In this document: positions 41,497 to 52,100 of the stretch, piece by piece | How positions within the stretch are numbered: position 1 is the first letter of the stretch | Layout of the letters: each line of letters opens with the position of its first letter | IMG/VR virus record: IMGVR_UViG_3300021963_000029 | Location: 62,001-126,000 of that record | Length of the DNA: 64,000 nucleotides | Strand: one strand, 5' to 3' | Source of the DNA: a virus | The notes under the pieces: generated by a model | What the model was told of the DNA's origin: nothing | The model's input: only the letters and a program-made list of their open reading frames with translations | Databases searched by the model: none | Translations under genes and position numbers: made by a program

Positions 41497-44216
41497 ATTA
41501 TCTTCCATTCTGCTCCACTAACCACTGTGACTGTAATTCCATTGTTAATTGTTATAGGTCCTATACTTGCCTCATTATAAGTAGTATTAACAGTATAATC
41601 ACTTGCCACAGTTGTAGAATTTCTAAAGAAAGGAACAGTTGTTAATGTTAAACTGCCAGCACAAGTTAATGGTCCACCAAAAGATAATTCTCCAGTTCCA
41701 GGATTGAATGCAAATGCAGTAGAACTTGTTCTAACTCTTGGGGTCGCATCTACACCTGCTTGACTGACAAATACTGGATAGTATGTGCCAGAAGATGTAG
41801 TGTTTGTTGCATTAACCACATTAGATGGTCCTGGAGCACCTTGGAATCCTTGGAAACCTTGAGGTCCTTGAGGTCCAATAGCACCTGTAGTTCCTTGAGT
41901 TCCATTTACACCTTGTACACCTTGAGCACCTTGAACACCTTGATACCCTTGGAAACCTTGTGGTCCTTGTGGTCCTCTTGGTCCTTGTGGTCCAATAGGA
42001 CCAGCAGTTCCTTGTGTTCCTGATGTGCCAGGAGATCCTTGAGCACCTTGAGGTCCTACAGGTCCTTGTGGTCCTTGAGCACCTTGTGATCCTTGTGGTC
42101 CCCTTTCTCCTTGAGGTCCAATTGGTCCTTGTGGACCTTGGAAACCTTGTGGACCTTGTACGCCTTGAGGACCTGTATTACCTTGAGGTCCATATGGTCC
42201 CTGAGGTCCTTGAGCACCTTGTGATCCTTGTGGTCCTGCATTACCTTGAGGTCCATATCCTTGAGGTCCAATAGCACCTTGGATGCCCTGATTGCCAGTT
42301 GTTCCTTGTGGTCCAATTGATCCCTGAGGTCCAATAAATCCTTGAGGACCTTGTACTCCTTGTGGTCCTCTATCACCAGTAAATCCTTGTGATCCTTGGG
42401 GACCTTGGAAACCTTGTGGTCCTTGAACTCCTTGTGGTCCTTGGAAACCTTGTGGTCCTCTAAATCCTTGTGGTCCTTGGAAACCTTGTGGGCCAGTAAT
42501 GTATCCAGCATCAACATAAGAACTTCCATTACAAACATATAAGTGACCATCTGCAGTTACGATATATGCATCTCCAACAGTAGTTCCATCGCAAGTTGGT
42601 AAAGCACCAACTGTTGGATATGTACCTTTAATGTTAATTGCAGTTCCTGGAGCTCCTTGTGGTCCTTGGAACCCCTGTGGTCCTTGAGGTCCAATAGGTC
42701 CTTGTGGACCTATTTCTCCTTGTGGACCATATCCCTGTGGACCTTGGAATCCTTGTGGTCCTCTAATGCCTTGAGGTCCTTGAGGTCCAAGATTTCCTTG
42801 TGGTCCTTGGAAACCTTGTGGTCCTTGTGGTCCTCTAAATCCTTGTGGACCTTGGAAACCTTGAGCACCTTGTGGTCCAAGTGCACCTTGTGGTCCAATT
42901 TCACCTTGAGGACCTTGGAAACCTTGTGATCCTTGTGGTCCTAAGTTTCCTTGGAAACCTTGTGGACCTTGAACACCTTGAGGTCCTTTTTGTCCAACTT
43001 CACCTGCTAAACCCTGTGATCCTTGTGGTCCTTGAACGCCCTGAGGTCCTTGGAAACCTTGTGGTCCTTGGAAACCTTGTGGTCCAATAAATCCTTGAGC
43101 ACCTTGAACTCCTTGGAAACCTTGTGATCCTTGTGGTCCTTGGAAACCTTGTGGTCCTTGGAAACCTTGTGGTCCTTGGAAACCTTGAGCACCTTGTGGT
43201 CCTTGGAAACCTTGGAAACCTTGGAATCCTTGTGGTCCTCTAACACCTTGAGGACCTATTTCTCCTTGAGGTCCAATATTTCCTTGAGGTCCTTGGAAAC
43301 CTTGTGGTCCAACACCCTGTGGTCCTTGGAAACCTTGAGGTCCCTGTACACCTTGAGGTCCTCTTTCTCCTTGTGGTCCAATAAATCCTTGAGCACCTTG
43401 AACTCCTTGGAAACCTTGTGGTCCTCTAGATCCTTGTGGTCCTTGGAAACCTTGTGGTCCTTGTGGTCCAATAGGTCCTTGTGGTCCTTGTGATCCTTGG
43501 GGTCCTCTAAATCCCTGTGCACCTTGGAATCCTTGGAAACCTTGAGGTCCTTGAGGTCCTAAACCACCAGCAACATTAGTCCAAGTAAATCCTGCTCCTG
43601 GACCTAATGAGGTTAAGACTTTTGGAAATGTTCCTACATCTCCTGCATAGTTAGCAAGATCTCCAGAAAATCTTACTGTGGTTACACCAATATCAACACC
43701 AACAGTTGGATTTGTGCTTCCAATACCTAATCTGTTAGTGCCGGGAATGAAAACTAAAGAATTTGGTTTAATATCAAAAGCAGTTACAACACCTGGAGCT
43801 CTTTGACTTGTAAACCCAATGTAATATAAATTAGAATCAGCAGGTTCATTTGCTTGAATTGAAGCAGTAATGATAACTGTTGCAATTCCAGCACCACCAG
43901 GAGGAACTGGAACAACAGTTACACCAGAACCAACAAAGTTAATTGTGGTAATAGAACCTGCAAGACCTACAATGGTCCCTTCATCTCTAACTGTAATACC
44001 TCTATCAATAACACCAGGAGGCAACTGTTGCCAATATCTTCTTCCTGGAGCAGTATCTACAGAAATAAGAATATATTGTTGTCCAATAGGAGGACTATCA
44101 CCAGGAGGATCCCCCAAATTAGGTTCAGCTTGATTTAACCCAAGATATTGATATCTATCAGCTGTTAATCTTTCTTGAGGGAGCTTTATAACCCTGCGAC
44201 TAAGATACTTTGCCAT
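41493..44216 (-). CDS. Very long collagen-like tail fibre
   Basis: 907 aa. Residues 1-60: attachment domain ([20 protein letters not shown]). 60-215: [20 protein letters not shown] domain shared with the 690-aa gene. About 219-525 and 575-795: collagen-like [10 protein letters not shown] repeats (roughly 175 triplets). Between them, a non-collagen insert of about 50 residues ([40 protein letters not shown]) resembling a small carbohydrate-binding fold. Residues 795-907: C-terminal region ending [20 protein letters not shown]. Gln at position Y of G-P-Q gives an uncharged helix. Confidence 0.85.
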   Translation of the reverse strand: MAKYLSRRVIKLPQERLTADRYQYLGLNQAEPNLGDPPGDSPPIGQQYILISVDTAPGRRYWQQLPPGVIDRGITVRDEGTIVGLAGSITTINFVGSGVTVVPVPPGGAGIATVIITASIQANEPADSNLYYIGFTSQRAPGVVTAFDIKPNSLVFIPGTNRLGIGSTNPTVGVDIGVTTVRFSGDLANYAGDVGTFPKVLTSLGPGAGFTWTNVAGGLGPQGPQGFQGFQGAQGFRGPQGSQGPQGPIGPQGPQGFQGPQGSRGPQGFQGVQGAQGFIGPQGERGPQGVQGPQGFQGPQGVGPQGFQGPQGNIGPQGEIGPQGVRGPQGFQGFQGFQGPQGAQGFQGPQGFQGPQGFQGPQGSQGFQGVQGAQGFIGPQGFQGPQGFQGPQGVQGPQGSQGLAGEVGQKGPQGVQGPQGFQGNLGPQGSQGFQGPQGEIGPQGALGPQGAQGFQGPQGFRGPQGPQGFQGPQGNLGPQGPQGIRGPQGFQGPQGYGPQGEIGPQGPIGPQGPQGFQGPQGAPGTAINIKGTYPTVGALPTCDGTTVGDAYIVTADGHLYVCNGSSYVDAGYITGPQGFQGPQGFRGPQGFQGPQGVQGPQGFQGPQGSQGFTGDRGPQGVQGPQGFIGPQGSIGPQGTTGNQGIQGAIGPQGYGPQGNAGPQGSQGAQGPQGPYGPQGNTGPQGVQGPQGFQGPQGPIGPQGERGPQGSQGAQGPQGPVGPQGAQGSPGTSGTQGTAGPIGPQGPRGPQGPQGFQGYQGVQGAQGVQGVNGTQGTTGAIGPQGPQGFQGFQGAPGPSNVVNATNTTSSGTYYPVFVSQAGVDATPRVRTSSTAFAFNPGTGELSFGGPLTCAGSLTLTTVPFFRNSTTVASDYTVNTTYNEASIGPITINNGITVTVVSGAEWKII

Positions 44217-44599
44217 TATTGATTAAGAGTCTCCAGGATGCTTACAGTATACTTGAGATGATTTGGTGTAGAAGTTGAGATTCCACTCATCACAATTGCA
44301 TCAGATTTTAATGCAGTTCTTTCTAAAACAAGTCTACCTTCAAGAAGAACAAGAGCATCATTTTCTGGAACTAAACCACCTTTGATTAATTCATTATAAT
44401 CTGTGCTAACCCCAGCCTGACTTCTATTTGTTCTCTTGTGTGAAAATGTTACTGTACCAATTCCACTTCCAGTATTAGCAACCTGAGCATATAGAACAAT
44501 GCTTGTGTAACCTGTTCTGGTAGTGTAGATTTCAGTATTTTCAGTAGTGCTGACAATGCCAGTTACTGTTTTGTATGTATTTAGTGGTTGTTGTGCCAT
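44216..44599 (-). CDS. Small tail module protein, paralogue C
   Basis: 127 aa: YKTVTGIVSTTENTEIYTTR, TGYTSIVLYAQVANTGSGIG, then EGRLVLERTALKSDAIVMSG and YTVSILETL. Same fold pattern as 36574-36915 (TxxxSIVLxAQVxNxGxG; GRLxLExxxxxxxxIxxSGxxxxxxxxxLSxLE). Encoded directly downstream of the 1490-aa gene. Confidence 0.72.
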   Translation of the reverse strand: MAQQPLNTYKTVTGIVSTTENTEIYTTRTGYTSIVLYAQVANTGSGIGTVTFSHKRTNRSQAGVSTDYNELIKGGLVPENDALVLLEGRLVLERTALKSDAIVMSGISTSTPNHLKYTVSILETLNQ

Positions 44600-44606
44600 C
44601 TAATTT

Positions 44607-47600
44607 TTAACCTCCTCCTAGGGCAATGATGAGCGGAGTTACTTCAGATTGAAGACTCTTACTGAATGCTGTTCCACTGATAGTACCAGTGTTTTGATTG
44701 ATTGTAATACCTTCACTAATTCTGAAGTTACCTCCTTGGTCTGTGCTGGTGAAAGGAACTCTTCCTCCTGCAGTGGTTACAATTTGATTTTCATCAATTG
44801 GAACTGCAGCCTTAGAGGGGATTGCATTCACAATGTCTGTACCTGTTCCTATATATTCAAATGTAATACCAGAAGCAATAATCTTACTTGCTTGGAAGAA
44901 GTTGACTGTTGCTCCTGCAGATACAGGATAAGTAATAAATTGATCAAAGGTTACTGTTGTAATGCCAGTAGGATCTACTGGAGTTGCTGCAACTACATTG
45001 AAGAATAAGTTCTCCATAACTGCAGTAGCAGTTGCAGTTGTTCCTACACCAGGACCAACAACAGGAGGAGGAGCAATTGTTACAGTTGGTGGGGCTAAGT
45101 AACCAGTTCCAGAAACAAGAATAGAAATGCTTCCAATGGTGCCATCTGGATTGACATCATCTTCAAAAATAGTGATTTCTGCTGGAATTGCATCATCACC
45201 CAATTCAGGAAGTCCAATTTGAACTTCTACAGGAGCACCAACTTCATATCCAAATCCTGGGTTGTCAATTCTTAATGAGTTGACAGTAAAGTACTGAGTT
45301 CCAATAAATGATACCTGACCATCATAAGGTCTTTGACCTCTTGGAAGTTGTCTTGCGGGAAGAGATCCAGTGCCAAGTCCAATAACACTAGTTACAATAC
45401 CAGCACTTGCTGTAATGATTCCAATGACAGCAGGACTATATCCATTTTTATTGACATCTTTGTACTGTGGAATGCTATTGATTCCACTCTGATATGATTT
45501 TGGAAGATTTAGGTTTTGGATAACATAAGTAGAGATTCCTGCCAGATATTGAATTGATTTAATCTCACCAGTTGCAACATATCCAGTGGTAAATCCTGTT
45601 GGTAGAGGAGTTGAGTCTCCTAAGTATGTGACACTGTAATCTGCAGCATCTCTATATGCTAATGCTGAATCAATAGCATTAATGTTTCCTTGTTGGATAA
45701 GATCAAGGGCAAAAGTCTCAACAAGAATTTTAGTATCTCTCTTACACTTATCTCTTCCTCCTCTTACCCCACCATAATCAAATGTTGTTCCTAGAGCACC
45801 ATAAGGTCCATCTGTACTGGTAACAAATCCAACAACTTCATTTGCTAAGAAATCAGCATTTGCTCTAAGAAGATCAATTGCATCATCATATGCTTGAGTT
45901 CTACCTGCTCCAACATTAAGAACTAGAGTATCAACATTATCACCTGTTGGGGTTACTGTAACAATACCAACATATTGGAGTGGAGTGGTTCCATTTGCCC
46001 ACAGACCATAGTTACCAAAGGAAGCATTACTGTTGTTCATGTCACAAACACCACCAGTGTCATTGTAAACAGCAATGTCACAGCAAATTGTGAATAATGA
46101 AACTAACTGAGCATATCCAAAGTTGGTAATTGAAACGCCAATACCACCTTGGTTGTATTGAGTATAGGCATCAAGAACCATGGACTTAAATCCACCAGCT
46201 CTGTTACCATCAATTCTCATTCCTACACTATTTGGAACAAAGTTTGTGCAGTTCTGAACATAAGGTGACTGCCAGTTTTGCTCTGTTCCATCTGCATATC
46301 CTAATCCTCTTGTTGGGAATGAGACCATTGCATGTGGGTTAGCAGGTCCTACAAATGATTGTTGTGCAATATAACAACCTCTTCTTACATGGTATAAGTC
46401 AGTTAATGCTCTAGTTGATACTAGAGTTCTTCTTAAATCTTCTCCAACAACAGCAACTCTTTCTGGAACTTGAATAGGACCATCTTCAACATATAGACCA
46501 GCAAAGATTTTAACTGTGTCTCCTGGTTGAGCTACTGAACATGCCTTCTTAATTGTTAAGAATGCTCCACCTGGGGTATCACCAACATTACTATCATTTC
46601 CATACTTAGCAACAAACCATTCATTACCTACTTTAGCTCCTGGTGGTTGCCAAGTTAATTCTCCAATTGGATTATTAATTTTTGGACCAGCCAATGGTCC
46701 ATCCTGAATAATTGTGGTAACAATACCAACACAAGAATGAATGGCAGAGTAAACATTTGCACATGCATTTGGATTAGTGTTGCTATCACCATCAGGAAGA
46801 AGTTCAGTATCAAAGAGTTGAGCAATACTTGCAATGCCAGTAATTGTTCTAGAAGCAGGAAGAGTGTCAGATCCAATAGCATTTGTGATAATTAAGAAGA
46901 ATGTTGCAATTGCTGATGCTTGGTCTGCACAATCTCCAGCAGTATAAACACCAGCAAGACCTGACTGATCCCCAATTACAGTGTTATCAATGTACTGAGT
47001 TTCTGCACTATACCCACTAATAGTAATTGCTTCATTACGCATGGCTTGGATTGCCATGTCTCTTGCTTGGTTAAAAGCAAATATAGATTCTGTTTCTTCC
47101 CCAGCAAGATAAGCATTGTTTACATAAATTTCTGCTGCATCATAAACTCTATCATTGCCACCAAATTCTAAGTTGAAACAAATTGCATCTAATACATCTT
47201 TGATATCATCAATGCATTCTTGGTTGCCACCAGGAACTGCAAATCCAGAGAAGTTGGCAAGCATTCTACCAACTGCAACTTCAGCAATTAGAGTTTTGTT
47301 TGCTCTAATTAGTCTAGCAGCATCAGCATAAGAACCATTTAATGGAGGAGTTTGATAAGACTTTGGAAGTCTTGAGTTATTAATTACATATCTTGCAAGG
47401 GTTGAAATGCTACTGAATCCAACAAGAGTTGCTTGCTTAACATATCCAGTGCTAAATCCAGTTGGGATAACAGCAGAATCATCAAGATATTGGAGAGTTA
47501 CCCCACTGTAATATGAAAGACCTGCACCTACAGACTTAGAGTTCCCTCCTTTAGAAATATCAAATGCAATAGCATCAATGATAAGACCAATATCTCTTCT

Positions 47601-49079
47601 ACACTTAGTTCTTCCAGTTGCTACCCCAACTTTACCATAATCAAAGTATGGACCATAATATCCAAAGGGACCATCAGTACTAGTAATAAATCCTACAATT
47701 TCATTAGCAATAAATTCTTTATTCCTTACCAGCATATTTGCTGCATCAAGGAATCTACCAGGAATATTATACTTAGATGAGAGGACTGAATATGCAAAAC
47801 CTACATTATTGTCTCCATCAACAACTTCTCCTCTAATTCTAATATCACCATCTACATCTAAAGTTCTAGTTGCAGTGTCTGTTCCAATACTAACTAAAGG
47901 TTCAATTGCTTTCTTAAAATCAGTACCAAAAGTTCCATATACATTTTCTGTGGTAAATCTAGTGGCTGTTAATATAGTTCCACCAACACCAACATCCAAA
48001 TTTCCAGTTGTTGTAATTCCATTAACTAAAAGGTTATCAATTACTGAAGTTACTACTCTTTCTGAAGTTATTGTTGCTATACCAATAGTAGCAATACCAG
48101 CATAAAGTCCAGTAATTGTTGCAAATCCAATATCTGCTCTGTATGCAGTTACTATGCCAATCCAGGCATCAGTTACTGTAGCAAATCCAATAGTTGCTAT
48201 ACCAGCAGTAAGACTGCTGATAGTTGCAATACCAACAGTAGTAATCCCTAAATTTGACTCAGTAATCGTTGCATACCCAACAATAGCAGTATCAATTCCA
48301 GCAGTACCAATAGTTGCAATGCCAATTGTTGAAAATCCTACACGCTCTGCAGTAATAGTTGCGAATCCAACAGTAGCAAACCCAATAACTGATGTAGTAA
48401 TTCCAGCAAACTCAATAGTTGCTATTCCTACTCTGGCAATTCCAATATCCGAATACTGAACTGTAGAAAATCCTACTAATTCTGTTGCAATTGATGCAAC
48501 ACCTACAGTACCAACCCCAATATCTGCAGTTAAAAGATTTGCAAATTCTACAGTAGATACTCCTACTATTTCATTTGCTACTGTAGCAAAACCAACAGTA
48601 GAAATTCCTACAGTCTCAAATGCTATTTGAGCTACCCCAATAGTTGCCAACCCAGTTACAGTGGCAGTCCTCATTGAGGTAAATCCAGATATTCTAGCAT
48701 TTTGAAGAATATCTAAATTATATTCAGGTACAGTTGAACCAATACCTACAGAACCTAGACCAGTAATTACTACTGATTCTGGAGCAAATACATTAACTTT
48801 AAATTTATTATCTCCAGGATCTTCATCAATACCAATTCCTTCAGTTACATATACTTTTCCATCAACATCAAGTTCAAATGCAGGATCTGCTACATTAACA
48901 CCTAGTCTATCTCCAACTTTTAATACTGTATCTACTGCCGCATCACCTAAAATATCTAATGTATAATCTGCTGAAGTTTTACCTATTGCAACTCTTTTAG
49001 TTGTAGCATCAGCAAACAGTGCTTGTGTTCCTACACCAAGACCAGTTCTGACTACAAAATAGTTCTCTTGTGATGGCAT
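44607..49079 (-). CDS. 1490-residue tail adhesin with repeats
   Basis: Residues about 130-370 are a run of short repeats (GFATVGFATIT, VGIATI) suited to a left-handed beta-helix. Residues 440-560, 587-680 and 1065-1190 are three copies of a ~110-residue helical repeat (DAANMLVRNKEFIANEIVGF; ARLIRANKTLIAEVAVGRML; DLLRANADFLANEVVGFVTS). Residues about 870-1060 include the NQGGIGVSITNFGYAQLVSL block and the C-terminus is STDQGGNFRISEGITINQNT, VTPLIIALGGG. Both latter blocks recur in the 751-aa gene. Likely a long virion fibre or whisker. Promoter TATAAATA 27 bp upstream. Confidence 0.78.
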   Translation of the reverse strand: MPSQENYFVVRTGLGVGTQALFADATTKRVAIGKTSADYTLDILGDAAVDTVLKVGDRLGVNVADPAFELDVDGKVYVTEGIGIDEDPGDNKFKVNVFAPESVVITGLGSVGIGSTVPEYNLDILQNARISGFTSMRTATVTGLATIGVAQIAFETVGISTVGFATVANEIVGVSTVEFANLLTADIGVGTVGVASIATELVGFSTVQYSDIGIARVGIATIEFAGITTSVIGFATVGFATITAERVGFSTIGIATIGTAGIDTAIVGYATITESNLGITTVGIATISSLTAGIATIGFATVTDAWIGIVTAYRADIGFATITGLYAGIATIGIATITSERVVTSVIDNLLVNGITTTGNLDVGVGGTILTATRFTTENVYGTFGTDFKKAIEPLVSIGTDTATRTLDVDGDIRIRGEVVDGDNNVGFAYSVLSSKYNIPGRFLDAANMLVRNKEFIANEIVGFITSTDGPFGYYGPYFDYGKVGVATGRTKCRRDIGLIIDAIAFDISKGGNSKSVGAGLSYYSGVTLQYLDDSAVIPTGFSTGYVKQATLVGFSSISTLARYVINNSRLPKSYQTPPLNGSYADAARLIRANKTLIAEVAVGRMLANFSGFAVPGGNQECIDDIKDVLDAICFNLEFGGNDRVYDAAEIYVNNAYLAGEETESIFAFNQARDMAIQAMRNEAITISGYSAETQYIDNTVIGDQSGLAGVYTAGDCADQASAIATFFLIITNAIGSDTLPASRTITGIASIAQLFDTELLPDGDSNTNPNACANVYSAIHSCVGIVTTIIQDGPLAGPKINNPIGELTWQPPGAKVGNEWFVAKYGNDSNVGDTPGGAFLTIKKACSVAQPGDTVKIFAGLYVEDGPIQVPERVAVVGEDLRRTLVSTRALTDLYHVRRGCYIAQQSFVGPANPHAMVSFPTRGLGYADGTEQNWQSPYVQNCTNFVPNSVGMRIDGNRAGGFKSMVLDAYTQYNQGGIGVSITNFGYAQLVSLFTICCDIAVYNDTGGVCDMNNSNASFGNYGLWANGTTPLQYVGIVTVTPTGDNVDTLVLNVGAGRTQAYDDAIDLLRANADFLANEVVGFVTSTDGPYGALGTTFDYGGVRGGRDKCKRDTKILVETFALDLIQQGNINAIDSALAYRDAADYSVTYLGDSTPLPTGFTTGYVATGEIKSIQYLAGISTYVIQNLNLPKSYQSGINSIPQYKDVNKNGYSPAVIGIITASAGIVTSVIGLGTGSLPARQLPRGQRPYDGQVSFIGTQYFTVNSLRIDNPGFGYEVGAPVEVQIGLPELGDDAIPAEITIFEDDVNPDGTIGSISILVSGTGYLAPPTVTIAPPPVVGPGVGTTATATAVMENLFFNVVAATPVDPTGITTVTFDQFITYPVSAGATVNFFQASKIIASGITFEYIGTGTDIVNAIPSKAAVPIDENQIVTTAGGRVPFTSTDQGGNFRISEGITINQNTGTISGTAFSKSLQSEVTPLIIALGGG

Positions 49080-49105
49080 TGGGTTCCACTATCCCCCTTT
49101 TGATT

Positions 49106-49113
49106 TATTTATA
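49106..49113 (-). promoter_or_regulatory. Perfect T4 late promoter TATAAATA
   Basis: Exact T4 late consensus, 27 bp before ATG 49079. Confidence 0.82.
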
Positions 49114-49119
49114 AAAAAA

Positions 49120-52100
49120 TCAAGAAGTCCTTTGAATAAAGGCTAATGCATAGTATGGAGGTAGATTTTGATCAGTTCCAGATGAACCTGTAGAATTTAC
49201 AGTTGGACTTGTATATGTTGGACTTCCACTTGATGAACTGAATGAAGCCCCAGTGAGAGCATTTGCACCACCAGATGATCTTCCAGCTTCAGATGTGTTA
49301 ACACTACCACTAGTTAAGAAAGTTCCAGTGACACTTCCACCAGATAAAGTATGCGTATGAGTGACAACTATTGCATCCTTAGTTCCACCTGATTTGGTAT
49401 TTACTCCTGTAATTGTGGTTCTACTATCTCCAGCAGAATCTTGGAATGCTCCAATGATAAATTTGTTTCTTAAATCTGGAGTTCCATTGGAACCATTACA
49501 CAAAGACCAACCAGTAGGAATTGTGGCAATAGAACCAGACCACATAATAATTCCACCAAGAGGAATTGAACCATATCCATTAATTGTGGATGGAGCACTA
49601 ACTGTCAAGTTGCCAGTGATATTAGTGCTGCCAGTTACTCCTAGATTATCAGTAATATTAACAGTTCCACCAGAAGAATTTAAATATAAGTTATTAGCAA
49701 CAGTGTCAATTGTTGTTGCTGAGGTTAAACCAACAGTTACATTGTCAATTCTAGCATCATTGCCTACAATTAAATCATCACCAATTCCAACACCACCAAC
49801 GACAACTACTGCTGCTAAACTAGTAGTAGTGGCAGGTTGATTATTTTCAAATGTAGTGATGCCTACAACATTAGCATCACCTTCCACTGTAAATCCCTGA
49901 ACAGTTACATTTGCTGTAGATGCATCTATGATATCATTTACAGTTAAATTGTTAACCTCTAAGGAATCTACTGTAGCTTCTTCACCTTCATTTTCAATTG
50001 GTGCACCAAAATCTGTTTGATTTCCTGTTACAGCATCAAATTTAGTTTTGCCTATAAAGAATTCTCCATTGCTGTTCATTCCTGTATAAACAACAACACC
50101 ACCTTTACTGGTGAGAGATTGAGATGTAGAAATTTCAGAATCAGTAAGAATTCTATCTTGGTTTGAAGGCATACCAGTAGAATAATTTCCTGGTCCAAAT
50201 CCAACATATTCAAATGTATGACCAGATGCTCTAATAATAGAATTTCTTCTTAGTTCAATTGGGAGAGCAGAAACTTTTTTAATTGAGGAACCTGAAGAAT
50301 GAGTTTCTATCTTAGTTGAGAAAATTCCTCTCTTAACATAAATTTCACCACCAGAAACTTTAGTGACAAGCATCATTTCATTGTCTATTTGGATTATATC
50401 ACCCTTTTGTAATCCATAAAGACTTGAGATCAAGAAATTAATAGTAGATGTAGTTATTGCTTGTTGAACACTTGCTTTATAACCACCATAAAGAGCAAAA
50501 CATCTTGTAGATAGGTTTTCATTTTCAGAATTAGTATCTTTTGCAATAGCAGAGAATCCATAAGAGTAAACTCTGTTTGCTGCACCAGCATTTCCCTTTA
50601 CTGTAAATGAAGTTATTCCAAGGACATTGTTCACTGTACAAATTCCAATAGAACCAGATCCAATCTGATCATCAAAAATTACTTTATTGCCAACTGCAAA
50701 TGAATGTGGTTGTTGAGTAATTATAGTTGTATTTCCTGAAATATTATTATAAACTGCCCCATCTGGAACAGTTTGAAGTTGATATGCAGGTCCTCCCCAA
50801 GTAATTACCCCTTGTTCTGGAGTTTCTGGTACACAACTATTATTATATACTGTTACAGTGTTTTTTGTTAGGCTCTTAATAATAAAAGTTCCATTATTAC
50901 CTTCATTTGCACACCCTAAGATTTGAATGGTATCAGAATCAGAAGAACTTGTATTAATTGATGCTACAACAACAGTTGCAGTATTTGAAGATCCTGGAAT
51001 TCCTCTAACTGTTAATGTGTCTCCTACAGTATACCCAGATCCAAAATTAGAAACCTCTACAGCAGTTACTGCATTTCCAGAAACAGTTACTGAGCAAGTT
51101 GCATCTGCTCCAGTTCCTCCACAAAGAGGAATGTCATAGTAAGTTCCATTTAAGAAGGCACTTCCACCACTACTAATAGTTAATCTAGTAATCCCTCCAA
51201 ATCCATGATCTCTTGATGTTGTGATTGTACAAATTCCAACACCAATTACATTATCTTGATATGTAGTTATTCCTGTAATTGATTTTGCTAGATTAAAATC
51301 TTTTAAGAAATATGCAACTGATTCTTTAGTAGTGCTCTTTTTAGTATCATTTAAATCAACTCTTCCAATTTCTTGTCTAGATGCTTTTGATATTGTTGCA
51401 TCTGGATCTGCAATAGGATTATCAAAATCTAAAGATGGATAAAGTCGTTCTATATTTTGAGATAATCTATAGTCACTGGTATTGAATGGTGATACTGATG
51501 GAGTATTTTTGAATGCATTTAAAGTAATATGATAAACACCATCTGAAATACCTTCTTGATATTGTGAAATAGTATCTACGCTATAAACTTGATAATCATT
51601 AGATACATTTACGTGGGTAAAGTAAGGAAGGTTATTTCTGTTTGCATCATAGATTGTGTATGGGGGAACTCTGTAGTTAGAAGTTTGTGCACAGTCTCTA
51701 ACTGTTAACCAAGATGTTGCAGTTGAAACACCAACATTAATTGTACCAGGATCTCTGGTTATGGTATATGTAAATCTCAATTCATTAACAACAGATGCTA
51801 CCGCAAATTCTCCATTGTATCCAGTTCCAGTTCCTAATCCAACTGGATTTGGCTCTGCAGAACTCTTTAAATTATAAATCTTAATTGGATCTCCAACTTG
51901 AAGACCATGAGGTTTGCTAGTTACAATAGTAACAGTACCGGAACTATACCAAGCATCTATGATTGCACCTTTATTTCTAATAGAACTAAGTTGATTTCCT
52001 GATCCAGAAATTAAGTCAGTGCTTTGTGCTTGGAATAAAACAGTATCTAGAATATTAGATGGTTTTTGGATAACAAATCCTGAAGAAATATCAGATGCTT

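Noticed and set aside
42014-43522. Open frames on both strands with Leu/Val- or Lys/His/Asp-rich repeats across the collagen-like genes
   Set aside because: They are shadows of the G-x-x codon repeats read in other frames or from the other strand; repetitive DNA leaves few stop codons.
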